Source: Prolixibacteraceae bacterium UBA1413
GTDB taxonomy: Bacteria > Bacteroidota > Bacteroidia > Bacteroidales > Prolixibacteraceae
Assembly (NCBI GenBank): GCA_002304925.1
Contig: DBPT01000013.1
Coordinates: 1 to 44,698 of the forward strand
DNA length: 44,698 nucleotides
Reading direction: 5' to 3'
In this document: in pieces, positions 24,798 to 32,363 of the stretch
How the letters are laid out: the number at the start of each line of letters is the position of its first letter
How positions within the stretch are numbered: the stretch's first letter is position 1
The notes under the pieces: model-generated
The model's input: only the letters and a program-made list of their open reading frames with translations
Databases searched by the model: none
What the model was told of the DNA's origin: nothing
Position numbers and translations under genes: made by a program

Positions 24798-25961
24798 ATG
24801 TCCCGGATTTTGGTAATCGACGACGAGAGAAGCATCAGGAATACCCTGAAGGATATCCTGGAATATGAAAAATACGAGGTCGACCTGGCAGAAGATGGCC
24901 CCAAAGGGCTTGAAAAAATCAAAAACGGAGAATTCGACGTTGTACTGTGCGATATAAAGATGCCCGGAATGGATGGCATCGAAGTGCTGGACAAGTTATC
25001 GGAAATTTCAGCCGACCTGCCGGTGGTGATGATTTCGGGCCACGGCAATATCGACACCGCAGTGGAAGCCATCAAAAAGGGAGCCTTCGACTTTATCGAA
25101 AAACCCCTGGACCTGAACCGCCTGCTTATTACCATACGGAATGCCATGGATAAATCGGTACTGGTGACCGAAACCAAAATCCTGAAGAAAAAAGTAAGCA
25201 AGAAATTTGACATTATCGGACAATCGGAGGCGATCAAAAAGGTGATCGAAATGGCTGACCGGGTAGCCCGGACCGATGCCAGGGTGCTGATCACCGGATC
25301 AAACGGAACAGGCAAAGAATTGATAGCCAGAAGAATTCACGAAATGAGCCTTCGTTCCGCCGGCCCCTTCGTGGAAGTCAACTGTGCGGCAATCCCTTCA
25401 GAGCTTATCGAGAGCGAGCTTTTCGGCCACGAAAAGGGAGCTTTTACTTCTGCGATCAAGCAACGCAAAGGAAAATTCGAACAAGCCTCGGGAGGGACCC
25501 TCTTTCTGGATGAAATCGGCGATATGAGCCTTTCGGCCCAGGCAAAAGTGCTCCGTGCACTGCAGGAAAATATCATCAGCCGCGTGGGAAGCGACGGTGC
25601 CATTAAGGTGGATGTCAGGGTAGTGGCCGCTACCAACAAAAACCTTTCCGAAGAAATTGAAAAGGGAAATTTCAGAGAAGACCTGTACCACCGCCTCAGC
25701 GTTATCCTGATCAGGGTACCCACCCTGAATGAACGACTTGAAGACGTCCCTCTGTTGGCCAACTATTTCATCCAGCAGATCTGCAGCGAATATGGAATGC
25801 CTGAAAAAACCATCTCCGATGATGCAATCAGGGAACTTCAAAAAATTGAATGGCGTGGAAATATCAGGGAATTCAGAAATGTCATTGAACGGCTGATCAT
25901 CCTGTGTGACAGAAAAATTACGGGAGCCGATGTACTCAATTTTGCAGCTCCCCTCAAATAA
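24798..25961 (+). CDS. NtrC-like response regulator without a C-terminal DNA-binding domain
   Basis: The protein has 387 residues. The receiver domain (1-120) has the acidic pair IDDE, phosphoacceptor Asp52 (VVLCDIKMPG) and the switch Lys in EKPLD. The AAA+ domain (about 140-375) has Walker A GSNGTGKE, the sigma-54 contact loop reading GAFTSA instead of GAFTGA, Walker B GGTLFLDEIGD and the arginine-finger region FREDLYHRLSV. The usual Fis-type helix-turn-helix of about 60 residues is absent: the frame ends soon after WRGNIREFRNVIERL with no frameshift seen. ATG at 24798 is preferred to GTG at 24792. The partner kinase is not adjacent. It may activate sigma-54 from solution or through a partner (inference). 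Confidence 0.9.
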   Translation: MSRILVIDDERSIRNTLKDILEYEKYEVDLAEDGPKGLEKIKNGEFDVVLCDIKMPGMDGIEVLDKLSEISADLPVVMISGHGNIDTAVEAIKKGAFDFIEKPLDLNRLLITIRNAMDKSVLVTETKILKKKVSKKFDIIGQSEAIKKVIEMADRVARTDARVLITGSNGTGKELIARRIHEMSLRSAGPFVEVNCAAIPSELIESELFGHEKGAFTSAIKQRKGKFEQASGGTLFLDEIGDMSLSAQAKVLRALQENIISRVGSDGAIKVDVRVVAATNKNLSEEIEKGNFREDLYHRLSVILIRVPTLNERLEDVPLLANYFIQQICSEYGMPEKTISDDAIRELQKIEWRGNIREFRNVIERLIILCDRKITGADVLNFAAPLK

Positions 25962-26037
25962 ACGGTTTCGCCTGACGAAACCACACTGATGAACGTATAC
26001 TGAAATGGGAATATCCCGGTAATAGAGTTATTTGTGT

Positions 26038-26790
26038 ATGATAAACAATAAAAAGGTTGTCGTGGTGCTTCCGGCATACAATGCCGCTAAAACGCTGAAG
26101 ATGACCTACGAGGAGATCGATTTCGACATCGTCGACGATGTAATCCTGGTGGATGACCGGAGTAGTGATGAAACGATCCGCGTAGCCAGGGAACTAGGGA
26201 TCAGAAACATCATCGAACACACCGTAAACAAAGGCTATGGCGGAAATCAGAAAAGTTGCTATCAAAAGGCGCTTGACCTGGACGCTGATATTGTGATCAT
26301 GCTTCACCCCGATTATCAATATACGCCCCTGCTGATCCCCTCCCTCGCCCATCTTCTGGCCAGCGGACTCTATGAGGTAGCGCTCGGTTCCAGGATCCTG
26401 GGGAAGGGAGCGCTCAAAGGCGGCATGCCGCTTTATAAATACCTCGCCAACCGGTTCCTGACATTTTTCCAGAACCTGATGATGGGGGCCAAACTCTCGG
26501 AATACCATACCGGATACCGGGCCTTTACAAGAAAAGTCCTCGAAAATGTCCATTATGAGATTAATTCCGACAATTTTGTCTTTGACAACCAGATGCTGGC
26601 CCAGATCTGGTACGCAGGTTATGAGATCGCCGAAATTACCTGCCCCACCAAATATTTCGAGGATGCCTCCAGCATCAACATCAGGAACAGCACAGTTTAC
26701 GGACTGGGTGTTCTGAAAACCTCCATGCTCTACCGGCTCAACAAATGGGGAATCCTCCGTTCACTCCTATTCAAACCCAAATCTAAATAA
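26038..26790 (+). CDS. GT2 glycosyltransferase, dolichyl-phosphate mannose synthase-like
   Basis: The protein has 250 residues from ATG 26038. The GT-A fold is clear: VVVVLPAYNAAKTL at the N-terminus, the LVDDRSSDET nucleotide-binding acidic site, an IIEHTVNKGYGGNQKSCYQ loop and the metal-binding region IVIMLHPDYQY (DxD-like HPDYQ). GSRILGKGALKGGMPLYKYLANRFLTFFQN resembles polyprenol-phosphate sugar transferases. There is no C-terminal membrane domain, as in the short DPM1-type enzymes. It probably makes a polyprenyl-phosphate-linked sugar or acts directly on a glycan. It stands alone between the response regulator and the convergent pfkA. Confidence 0.88.
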   Translation: MINNKKVVVVLPAYNAAKTLKMTYEEIDFDIVDDVILVDDRSSDETIRVARELGIRNIIEHTVNKGYGGNQKSCYQKALDLDADIVIMLHPDYQYTPLLIPSLAHLLASGLYEVALGSRILGKGALKGGMPLYKYLANRFLTFFQNLMMGAKLSEYHTGYRAFTRKVLENVHYEINSDNFVFDNQMLAQIWYAGYEIAEITCPTKYFEDASSINIRNSTVYGLGVLKTSMLYRLNKWGILRSLLFKPKSK

Positions 26791-26849
26791 GGATCACAGT
26801 ATCAGAAGATTAAAAAATCAGGGAAGTGCCGGATGCGGTGTACGGGAAG

Positions 26850-27893
26850 TTACTTCAGGAACTCGTCTCCGAAAGAGATTCCCATCCTCCGGGCGATAAT
26901 CACCAACGGATCATCAGGTTGCACCAGCCGGGTTTTTCCACCCACTTCGCTCAGGGGGACGGCGACGGTTTTGTTGTTGATGATCGACGCCATGGTCCCG
27001 AAATTACCTTCGGCAATACATTGGGCGGCAAAAGCTCCGTAACGGGTGGCCAGAATCCTGTCAAAAGGAGCAGGACTCCCCCCCCGCTGGATATATCCCA
27101 GAACGGTCTCACGGGTCTCCAGCCCGGTATAGGTGCTGATGGCATCGGCAATATAGCTGGCCGCTGACCGCTTGTCGGGCTTTTCAATCCCTTCAGCGAC
27201 CACCACGATAGAATAAGGTTTGTTATCTTCGTAACGGCTCTCCACTTTTTTACAGACGGAACGGATATTATAGGGGAGTTCCGGAAGCAAAATGATGTCT
27301 CCCCCTCCTGCGGTGCCGGCGTACAAAGCCAGCCATCCCGCATTGTGGCCCATCACCTCGATGATCATCACCCGCTGGTGCGAATTCGCGGTGGTGTGCA
27401 AACGGTCGATGGCTTCCGTGGCGATGTCCACCGCCGACTCAAAGCCAAAGGTAACATCGGTGCCCCACACATCATTGTCTATGGTTTTGGGGATCCCTAC
27501 CACATTCAAGCCCTCCATTGACAACATGTTGGCAGTTTTCATGGTCCCGTTGCCCCCGATACAAACCAGCGCATCCAAACCCAGATTTTCATAATTCTGA
27601 AGAATGGTAACGGGCTTGTCTTTGGCCTCCCCTTGGTTGTTCACCATCTTAAAGGGCTTTTCCCTGGAGGTGCCCAGAATGGTGCCCCCCAACGTAAGAA
27701 TTCCCGACAACTGCGATTCCTTTAATTCCACATAATCATTGTGGATCAGTCCCGAATAGCCCGACCTGAATCCGATCACCTCCATGCCGTATTCCATGAT
27801 AGCAGTCTTCCCCACTCCCCTGATGGCGGCATTTAATCCCGGACAGTCACCTCCTGCCGTCAGGATCCCGATTCTTTTTTTCTTCTTTGACAT
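26850..27893 (-). CDS. pfkA: 6-phosphofructokinase, mixed-substrate (group III) type
   Basis: The enzyme phosphorylates fructose 6-phosphate to fructose 1,6-bisphosphate. The 347 residues show ILTAGGDCPGLNAAIRG at the N-terminus, the phosphoryl-donor motif IGGNGTMKTA, the catalytic PKTIDNDVWGTD and the fructose-phosphate site (EVMGHNAGWLALY). In the E. coli ATP enzyme the donor motif is GGDGS and the later motif is PGTIDND. Here Gly at the 104-equivalent position predicts ATP use, while Lys at the 124-equivalent position is the group III or PPi-type residue. Asp103 is replaced by Asn. The donor is therefore probably ATP, but this should not be taken as certain. Confidence 0.94.
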   Translation of the reverse strand: MSKKKKRIGILTAGGDCPGLNAAIRGVGKTAIMEYGMEVIGFRSGYSGLIHNDYVELKESQLSGILTLGGTILGTSREKPFKMVNNQGEAKDKPVTILQNYENLGLDALVCIGGNGTMKTANMLSMEGLNVVGIPKTIDNDVWGTDVTFGFESAVDIATEAIDRLHTTANSHQRVMIIEVMGHNAGWLALYAGTAGGGDIILLPELPYNIRSVCKKVESRYEDNKPYSIVVVAEGIEKPDKRSAASYIADAISTYTGLETRETVLGYIQRGGSPAPFDRILATRYGAFAAQCIAEGNFGTMASIINNKTVAVPLSEVGGKTRLVQPDDPLVIIARRMGISFGDEFLK

Positions 27894-28042
27894 AGCTTCA
27901 GTCTTTTAAAAGGTTGGTAAATTAGCAAGCTAAGACAATCCCTAAAGTACAAAAAACAAACACAAAACAGTTGACTGATATGTAATATTTTCATAAATTC
28001 GGCAAATTGAAAAGCATTCAAAAACCTTAAATCTTTAGAAAT

Positions 28043-28786
28043 ATGAAAAAACTGCTTACCATGCTGATTTCAGCAATTTTTTTGATCTCCCTGGGATGCA
28101 AGGAGAAAGTTGTGGCTCCGAACACCCTCACCGATGAGGAAAAAGCCGAAGGGTGGGTTTTGCTCTTTGACGGAGAGACTAGTACCAACTGGCGCGGAGT
28201 TAATAAAGACCATTTCCCCGGAAACTGGGAAGTTGTTGACGGAACCCTGCACTGCAAGGAATCGGGACAGGGCGAAGCCGGTGCGATCGACGGAGGAGAC
28301 ATCCTCTATGATAAAGAATTCAAGAATTTCAAGCTCCGCCTGGAATGGAAGATTTCGGAAGGGGGAAATTCAGGGATTTTCTACCTGGGGAAAGAGGTTC
28401 CCGAGTGGCCGATTTATTATACGGCTCCCGAAATGCAGATCCTGGACAACCTGAAACATCCCGACGCTGAGTTGGGGGTTGACGGCAATCGTCAGGCCGG
28501 TTCCCTGTATGACCTGATTCCCGCCAAACCACAGAATGCCAAACCTGTCGGCGAGTGGAATACCGTGGAAATCACTGTTTATGACGGTACCGTTGTCCAC
28601 AACCAGAACGGGGAAAATGTCCTGGAATACCACTTATGGACCGATGCCTGGAACACCTTGGTGGCTGGGTCCAAATTCCCCGCATTGAATCCCGAATGGG
28701 CCAACGTTCCCAATCAGGGGGTGATCACCCTTCAGGACCATGGCGATGACGTCTGGTTCCGGAACATTAAAATCAAGGAGTTGTAA
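28043..28786 (+). CDS. DUF1080 lipoprotein (3-keto-disaccharide hydrolase-like)
   Basis: The protein has 247 residues with a lipoprotein signal (SLGC, cysteine at about residue 19). The single DUF1080 domain (PF06439, about 35-247) starts with GWVLLFDGETSTNWRG and has NWEVVDGTLHC, FKLRLEWKISEGGNSGIFY, an EMQILDN motif, AGSLYDLI and a final WFRNIKIKEL. It has the concanavalin-like lectin/glucanase fold. Known relatives bind or cleave 3-keto-glycosides or other carbohydrates in polysaccharide-degrading Bacteroidota and Planctomycetes. No carbohydrate-utilisation partners are next to it, so the substrate is open. It is convergent with gldB. Confidence 0.93.
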   Translation: MKKLLTMLISAIFLISLGCKEKVVAPNTLTDEEKAEGWVLLFDGETSTNWRGVNKDHFPGNWEVVDGTLHCKESGQGEAGAIDGGDILYDKEFKNFKLRLEWKISEGGNSGIFYLGKEVPEWPIYYTAPEMQILDNLKHPDAELGVDGNRQAGSLYDLIPAKPQNAKPVGEWNTVEITVYDGTVVHNQNGENVLEYHLWTDAWNTLVAGSKFPALNPEWANVPNQGVITLQDHGDDVWFRNIKIKEL

Positions 28787-28809
28787 ACCGCATCTCTCCC
28801 CTTCGAAGT

Positions 28810-28860
28810 GAGTCCCGGGTTTTGCCAAAAAGTCAGCAGCCAGATCCGGGACTCTCTTTT
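28810..28860. terminator. Long-loop hairpin between convergent genes (probable terminator)
   Basis: GAGTCCCGG (28810-28818) pairs with CCGGGACTC (28846-28854) across a 27-base loop. TCTTTT follows on the plus strand. It lies between the convergent DUF1080 gene and gldB and could serve either side; the plus-strand T run is the better one. Confidence 0.55.
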
Positions 28861-29869
28861 ATTGAGGGGCGTATGCCGAGGAATTTAATATTTCCAGGTA
28901 GTGGTCGTTTGACATCAGTTGAGGCAAGGTAACCTCCGGATTACGTTTCATATATAACCGGATGATCTGTCGTCCCAGCCATACCCCTGTCCTCCCGGGG
29001 GATTCCAAGGGAAAACCGTTGGTCGTGGGTCCATCGTTTATATACCGCACAATGTCCATTTGCCGGGTTGAAAATAACAATTCCTTTTCCACGAGGTAAT
29101 TCCACATGTGTGCTTCATTCACAGCGCACCACTTCAGTTGTCTTGCCGAAAAGCCCATCCGGAGGGTATCGGCGGTACGGGGAAGCATTGCTTCCGAAAA
29201 ATACATCAGCTTTCCCTCGTAGATCATATGGTCAAGGAGTGTGGTCGCCCCGGGAGAAATGGGAAACTCCGTCATCCCCCACGTGTACGCAACATCTGAC
29301 GGAATCATCCCGGGATTCATCCTGCGTATTTTGTACTGCGGAAGATCAAGCAGGCTATAAAATTCACATTCAGAACCCAGGTATTTGTCCAGGCTGATCC
29401 CAACAATACCTTCGGCGGTAAAAACTGATTCGTTGAAGCCCGAAACCGTAAAAAAAACCTCAGGCAGCGATTTCTCAGGAAAATGGTAACGATAATGGCG
29501 GAACAGGCTGGTGATATCCTTTTCCTGACGAGCCAGCGAGGGAAACTGTTTATTAACTGCTTGACGAATCTTGTGGGTCGTGGAATCAGAAAGGAATTGC
29601 CGCATCATAAGCCATCCGCTGGTGTCAACCATACTTCCGGTACGCAGAATCCGGAAGGAAAAAAGATCGGCAAAACCGGGATGCCGCGAACGCAAATCCC
29701 GCAGATCCTCAAATTCCGGAGATGACCCCAGGGAAAAAAGCTCTTCGTAGAACCTGACAAACGTAATCTCGTCCTTGATATGCGAAATATTGACCTTTAA
29801 CCGGTTGTTCTCACATGACCCCAGAAGGAGAAGCGGTAAAAATCCCGCGAGTAACTTTAAAAACCTCAT
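28859..29869 (-). CDS. gldB: Gliding motility lipoprotein GldB
   Basis: GldB is a lipoprotein needed for gliding and for stability of the SprB/T9SS machinery in Flavobacterium. From the ATG at 29869 the protein has 336 residues and a proper lipoprotein signal (LLLLGSC); an ATG at 29890 adds seven residues. Family features are visible: FRHYRYHFPEKSLPEVF in the middle, VGISLDKYLG, and the conserved C-terminus ESPGRTGVWLGRQIIRLYMKRNPEVTLPQLM. It is divergent from nadE, 97 bases apart. Its presence together with a SprB-like adhesin supports an active surface-adhesin system, although many non-gliding Bacteroidota also keep GldB. Confidence 0.88.
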   Translation of the reverse strand: MRFLKLLAGFLPLLLLGSCENNRLKVNISHIKDEITFVRFYEELFSLGSSPEFEDLRDLRSRHPGFADLFSFRILRTGSMVDTSGWLMMRQFLSDSTTHKIRQAVNKQFPSLARQEKDITSLFRHYRYHFPEKSLPEVFFTVSGFNESVFTAEGIVGISLDKYLGSECEFYSLLDLPQYKIRRMNPGMIPSDVAYTWGMTEFPISPGATTLLDHMIYEGKLMYFSEAMLPRTADTLRMGFSARQLKWCAVNEAHMWNYLVEKELLFSTRQMDIVRYINDGPTTNGFPLESPGRTGVWLGRQIIRLYMKRNPEVTLPQLMSNDHYLEILNSSAYAPQ

Positions 29870-29966
29870 TTTTCGTATATGTTTATCCAATTACGATAAA
29901 AAACAAACATTATTGCGAAATTGAGTGAAAAAGCAGAATTTTGCAAGGCTGTAATATTTTAAAAGT

Positions 29967-31610
29967 ATGAAGATCGCATTGGCTCAGCTCAATTACCTGA
30001 TCGCCGACTTTGAAGGGAACAGGCAGAAAATTATCACATCTATTCATAAAGCGAAAGAGCAGGGAGCTGAACTGGTGGTTTTCTCCGAGCTTTCCGTCAC
30101 CGGATATTACCCGCACGACCTGCTTGAAAAGAAGGAGTTTATCCTGAAAGCCATAGACACGGTACGGGAAATTGCCGCACAGTGCACAGGGATTTCAGCG
30201 CTTGTGGGCGCTCCCGCCATCAATGACGGCGAACGGGGCAAAAAGCTTTTCAATGCCGCGTATTTCCTCCGGGATGGCGAAATCTGCGATATCTTCTGCA
30301 AAACGCTGCTCCCTACCTATGATATTTTTGATGAATACCGTCATTTCGAACCCAATCGTCATTTCCACCTGCTCGAAACAGACACTCACAGGATTGCCGT
30401 CACCATTTGCGAGGATCTCTGGGATGAACTACCCGTGCACAGCGAATTCGGGAAGGACAAGCTCTGCCAGGCATCTCCCCTGGGGGAACTAATGATCATG
30501 AACCCCGGCATGATCATTAACCTGGCGGCTTCGCCCTTTTCTTCCGATCAGGAAAACTGGCGGAAAGAGGTTTTGGCTGCCAAGGCGAAAATGACCGGAC
30601 TGCCGCTTATATACGTCAATCAGGTGGGAGCGGATGCAGAGATGATTTACGATGGCGGATCGCTCTTTTTCTCTCCTTCCGGGGAAATAATCAGTGAATT
30701 GGCTTATTTCACCGAGGATTTCAGGGTGGTGGATACCGGGGAGATATACATACAAGCAGTTCAGCCTCCGCTTTCAAAAACAGAAAAAATGCGCAAGGCA
30801 CTGGTACTGGGCATTCGTGACTATTTCAGGAAATCGGGATTTTCAGGAGCGGTCCTGGGATTGTCAGGGGGTATTGATTCGGCGCTGGTGGCTGTTCTGG
30901 CTGTGGAAGCCCTGGGTGCCGCCAATGTCAGGGGATTGCTGATGCCTTCAGCTTACAGTTCGCAACACAGCATCGACGACGCAGTCTTGCTGGCCCAAAA
31001 TCTCGGGATCGCATACCATAGCGTCCCCATCCAGGATACGGTGGAGAGTTTCTCCGGAGCACTGGCTCCCCTGTTCGGAAACCTTCCCGCCGATGTTACC
31101 GAAGAAAATATCCAGGCCCGTACCCGGGGCTTGTTGTTGATGGCCTTTTCAAACAAATTCGGGCATATCGTGCTGAACACCTCCAACAAAAGCGAAAGCG
31201 CCGTGGGGTATGGAACCCTGTATGGAGACATGGTCGGCGGATTGGCGGTCCTGGGTGACGTGTACAAAACCGAAGTCTACCAGTTGGCAGATCTGGTGAA
31301 CCGCGAAAAAGAGATCATTCCCCGCAATACCATCCTGAAAGCCCCCTCTGCCGAGTTGAGACCCGGACAGAAGGACAGCGATTCCCTGCCCGAATATAAC
31401 CTGCTTGACAAAATACTCTTCCATTATATCGAACTGAACAAGTCACCCGAAGAAATTGCCTCGCTGGGAATTGATCCCGCACAGGTGCGCAAAGTCATCG
31501 CCATGGTCAACCGGAATGAATACAAAAGAGCCCAGACAGCCCCCATCTTAAGGATCACTTCCAAATCTTTCGGTTCCGGAAGAAGAATGCCGCTGGTAGG
31601 AAGGTATTGA
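29967..31610 (+). CDS. nadE: Glutamine-dependent NAD+ synthetase
   Basis: NadE amidates nicotinic acid adenine dinucleotide to NAD+, using glutamine and ATP. The 547 residues hold two domains. The N-terminal nitrilase-type glutaminase (about 1-255) has the catalytic triad regions VVFSELSVTGYYP (Glu), KTLLPTYDIFDEYRHF (Lys) and VTICEDLWDE (Cys). The C-terminal synthetase (about 270-547) has the ATP pyrophosphatase loop LSGGIDSALVA and the GYGTLYGDMVGGLAVLGDVYKTEVY segment. The glutaminase means it can use glutamine rather than free ammonia. It diverges from gldB, and the next gene's -33 element overlaps its 3' end. Confidence 0.97.
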   Translation: MKIALAQLNYLIADFEGNRQKIITSIHKAKEQGAELVVFSELSVTGYYPHDLLEKKEFILKAIDTVREIAAQCTGISALVGAPAINDGERGKKLFNAAYFLRDGEICDIFCKTLLPTYDIFDEYRHFEPNRHFHLLETDTHRIAVTICEDLWDELPVHSEFGKDKLCQASPLGELMIMNPGMIINLAASPFSSDQENWRKEVLAAKAKMTGLPLIYVNQVGADAEMIYDGGSLFFSPSGEIISELAYFTEDFRVVDTGEIYIQAVQPPLSKTEKMRKALVLGIRDYFRKSGFSGAVLGLSGGIDSALVAVLAVEALGAANVRGLLMPSAYSSQHSIDDAVLLAQNLGIAYHSVPIQDTVESFSGALAPLFGNLPADVTEENIQARTRGLLLMAFSNKFGHIVLNTSNKSESAVGYGTLYGDMVGGLAVLGDVYKTEVYQLADLVNREKEIIPRNTILKAPSAELRPGQKDSDSLPEYNLLDKILFHYIELNKSPEEIASLGIDPAQVRKVIAMVNRNEYKRAQTAPILRITSKSFGSGRRMPLVGRY

Positions 31611-31636
31611 GGATATGTAAAAATAATTACCTTTGT
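31607..31636 (+). promoter_or_regulatory. Bacteroidota-type promoter of the Crp/Fnr gene
   Basis: TTG (31607-31609, overlapping the end of nadE) and TACCTTTG (31629-31636) are separated by 19 bases, an excellent fit to the TTG-N19-21-TAnnTTTG consensus. Transcription would start near 31643, about 19 bases before the ATG at 31662. The regulator is thus probably transcribed separately from nadE. Confidence 0.75.
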
Positions 31637-31661
31637 GATGTTATAAAACACAAAAAAAGAG

Positions 31662-32363
31662 ATGTGGCACTTTGAATCAGGCATAAAGGAAATTCTTGAA
31701 AACCAGAAATCTGTTTTTCATGTCCTCACACCTGAAGAAAAGGAAGAGCTGAAAAACCACATCTCCCTGACCAATTACCGGAAAAACGAATATGTTTTCA
31801 AAGAAGGGGACAAGCCATCTGGATTTATGGTGCTGGTCACCGGGAAGGTCAAGATTTTCAAGGAAGGGGTAGGAGGAAGGGAACAAATCATCAGGATGTC
31901 AAAGCCCATGGGAATCATTGGTTACCGTGCGCTTTTTGCCGACGAGAACCACATCGCCACGGCGGTCACCCTGGAGGACTCCATGATTGCAAACATCACG
32001 ATGGATTTTATCCTGAACAGGGCTGTTAAAAACAGTGAATTTTCGCTTCTCCTGCTGCGGAAATTTGCCCTGGAACTGGGTTTTGCCAATTCAAGGACGG
32101 TGAGCCTGACCCAGAAGCATATCCGCGGAAGACTGGCTGAATCCCTGATCCTGCTGGCCGAGAAATATGGCTTCGAACATGACAACACCACCCTGAAAGT
32201 ATACATGTCGCGTGAAGATATTGCCAACCTCTCCAACATGACCACTTCCAACGCCATCCGCACCCTCTCCACCTTTGCCAACGAGAAGCTGATCACCATT
32301 GATGGCCGGAAGATCAAAATACTGGACCTAGCCCGGCTTGACAGGATCAGTAAACTTGGGTAA
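31662..32363 (+). CDS. Crp/Fnr-family transcriptional regulator
   Basis: The protein has 233 residues. An N-terminal cyclic-nucleotide-binding-like beta barrel (about 20-130; VFKEGDKPSGFMVLVTGKVKIFKEG) is followed by the long dimer helix and a winged helix (about 165-225; YMSREDIANLSNMTTSNAIRTLSTFANEKLI) that contacts DNA. No Fnr-type cysteine cluster is present, so it is not an iron-sulfur oxygen sensor of the classic type. The cAMP-contact residues of E. coli Crp are not clearly conserved. The ligand and target genes are unknown. Its stop codon directly abuts that of the convergent murF-alr. Confidence 0.94.
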   Translation: MWHFESGIKEILENQKSVFHVLTPEEKEELKNHISLTNYRKNEYVFKEGDKPSGFMVLVTGKVKIFKEGVGGREQIIRMSKPMGIIGYRALFADENHIATAVTLEDSMIANITMDFILNRAVKNSEFSLLLLRKFALELGFANSRTVSLTQKHIRGRLAESLILLAEKYGFEHDNTTLKVYMSREDIANLSNMTTSNAIRTLSTFANEKLITIDGRKIKILDLARLDRISKLG

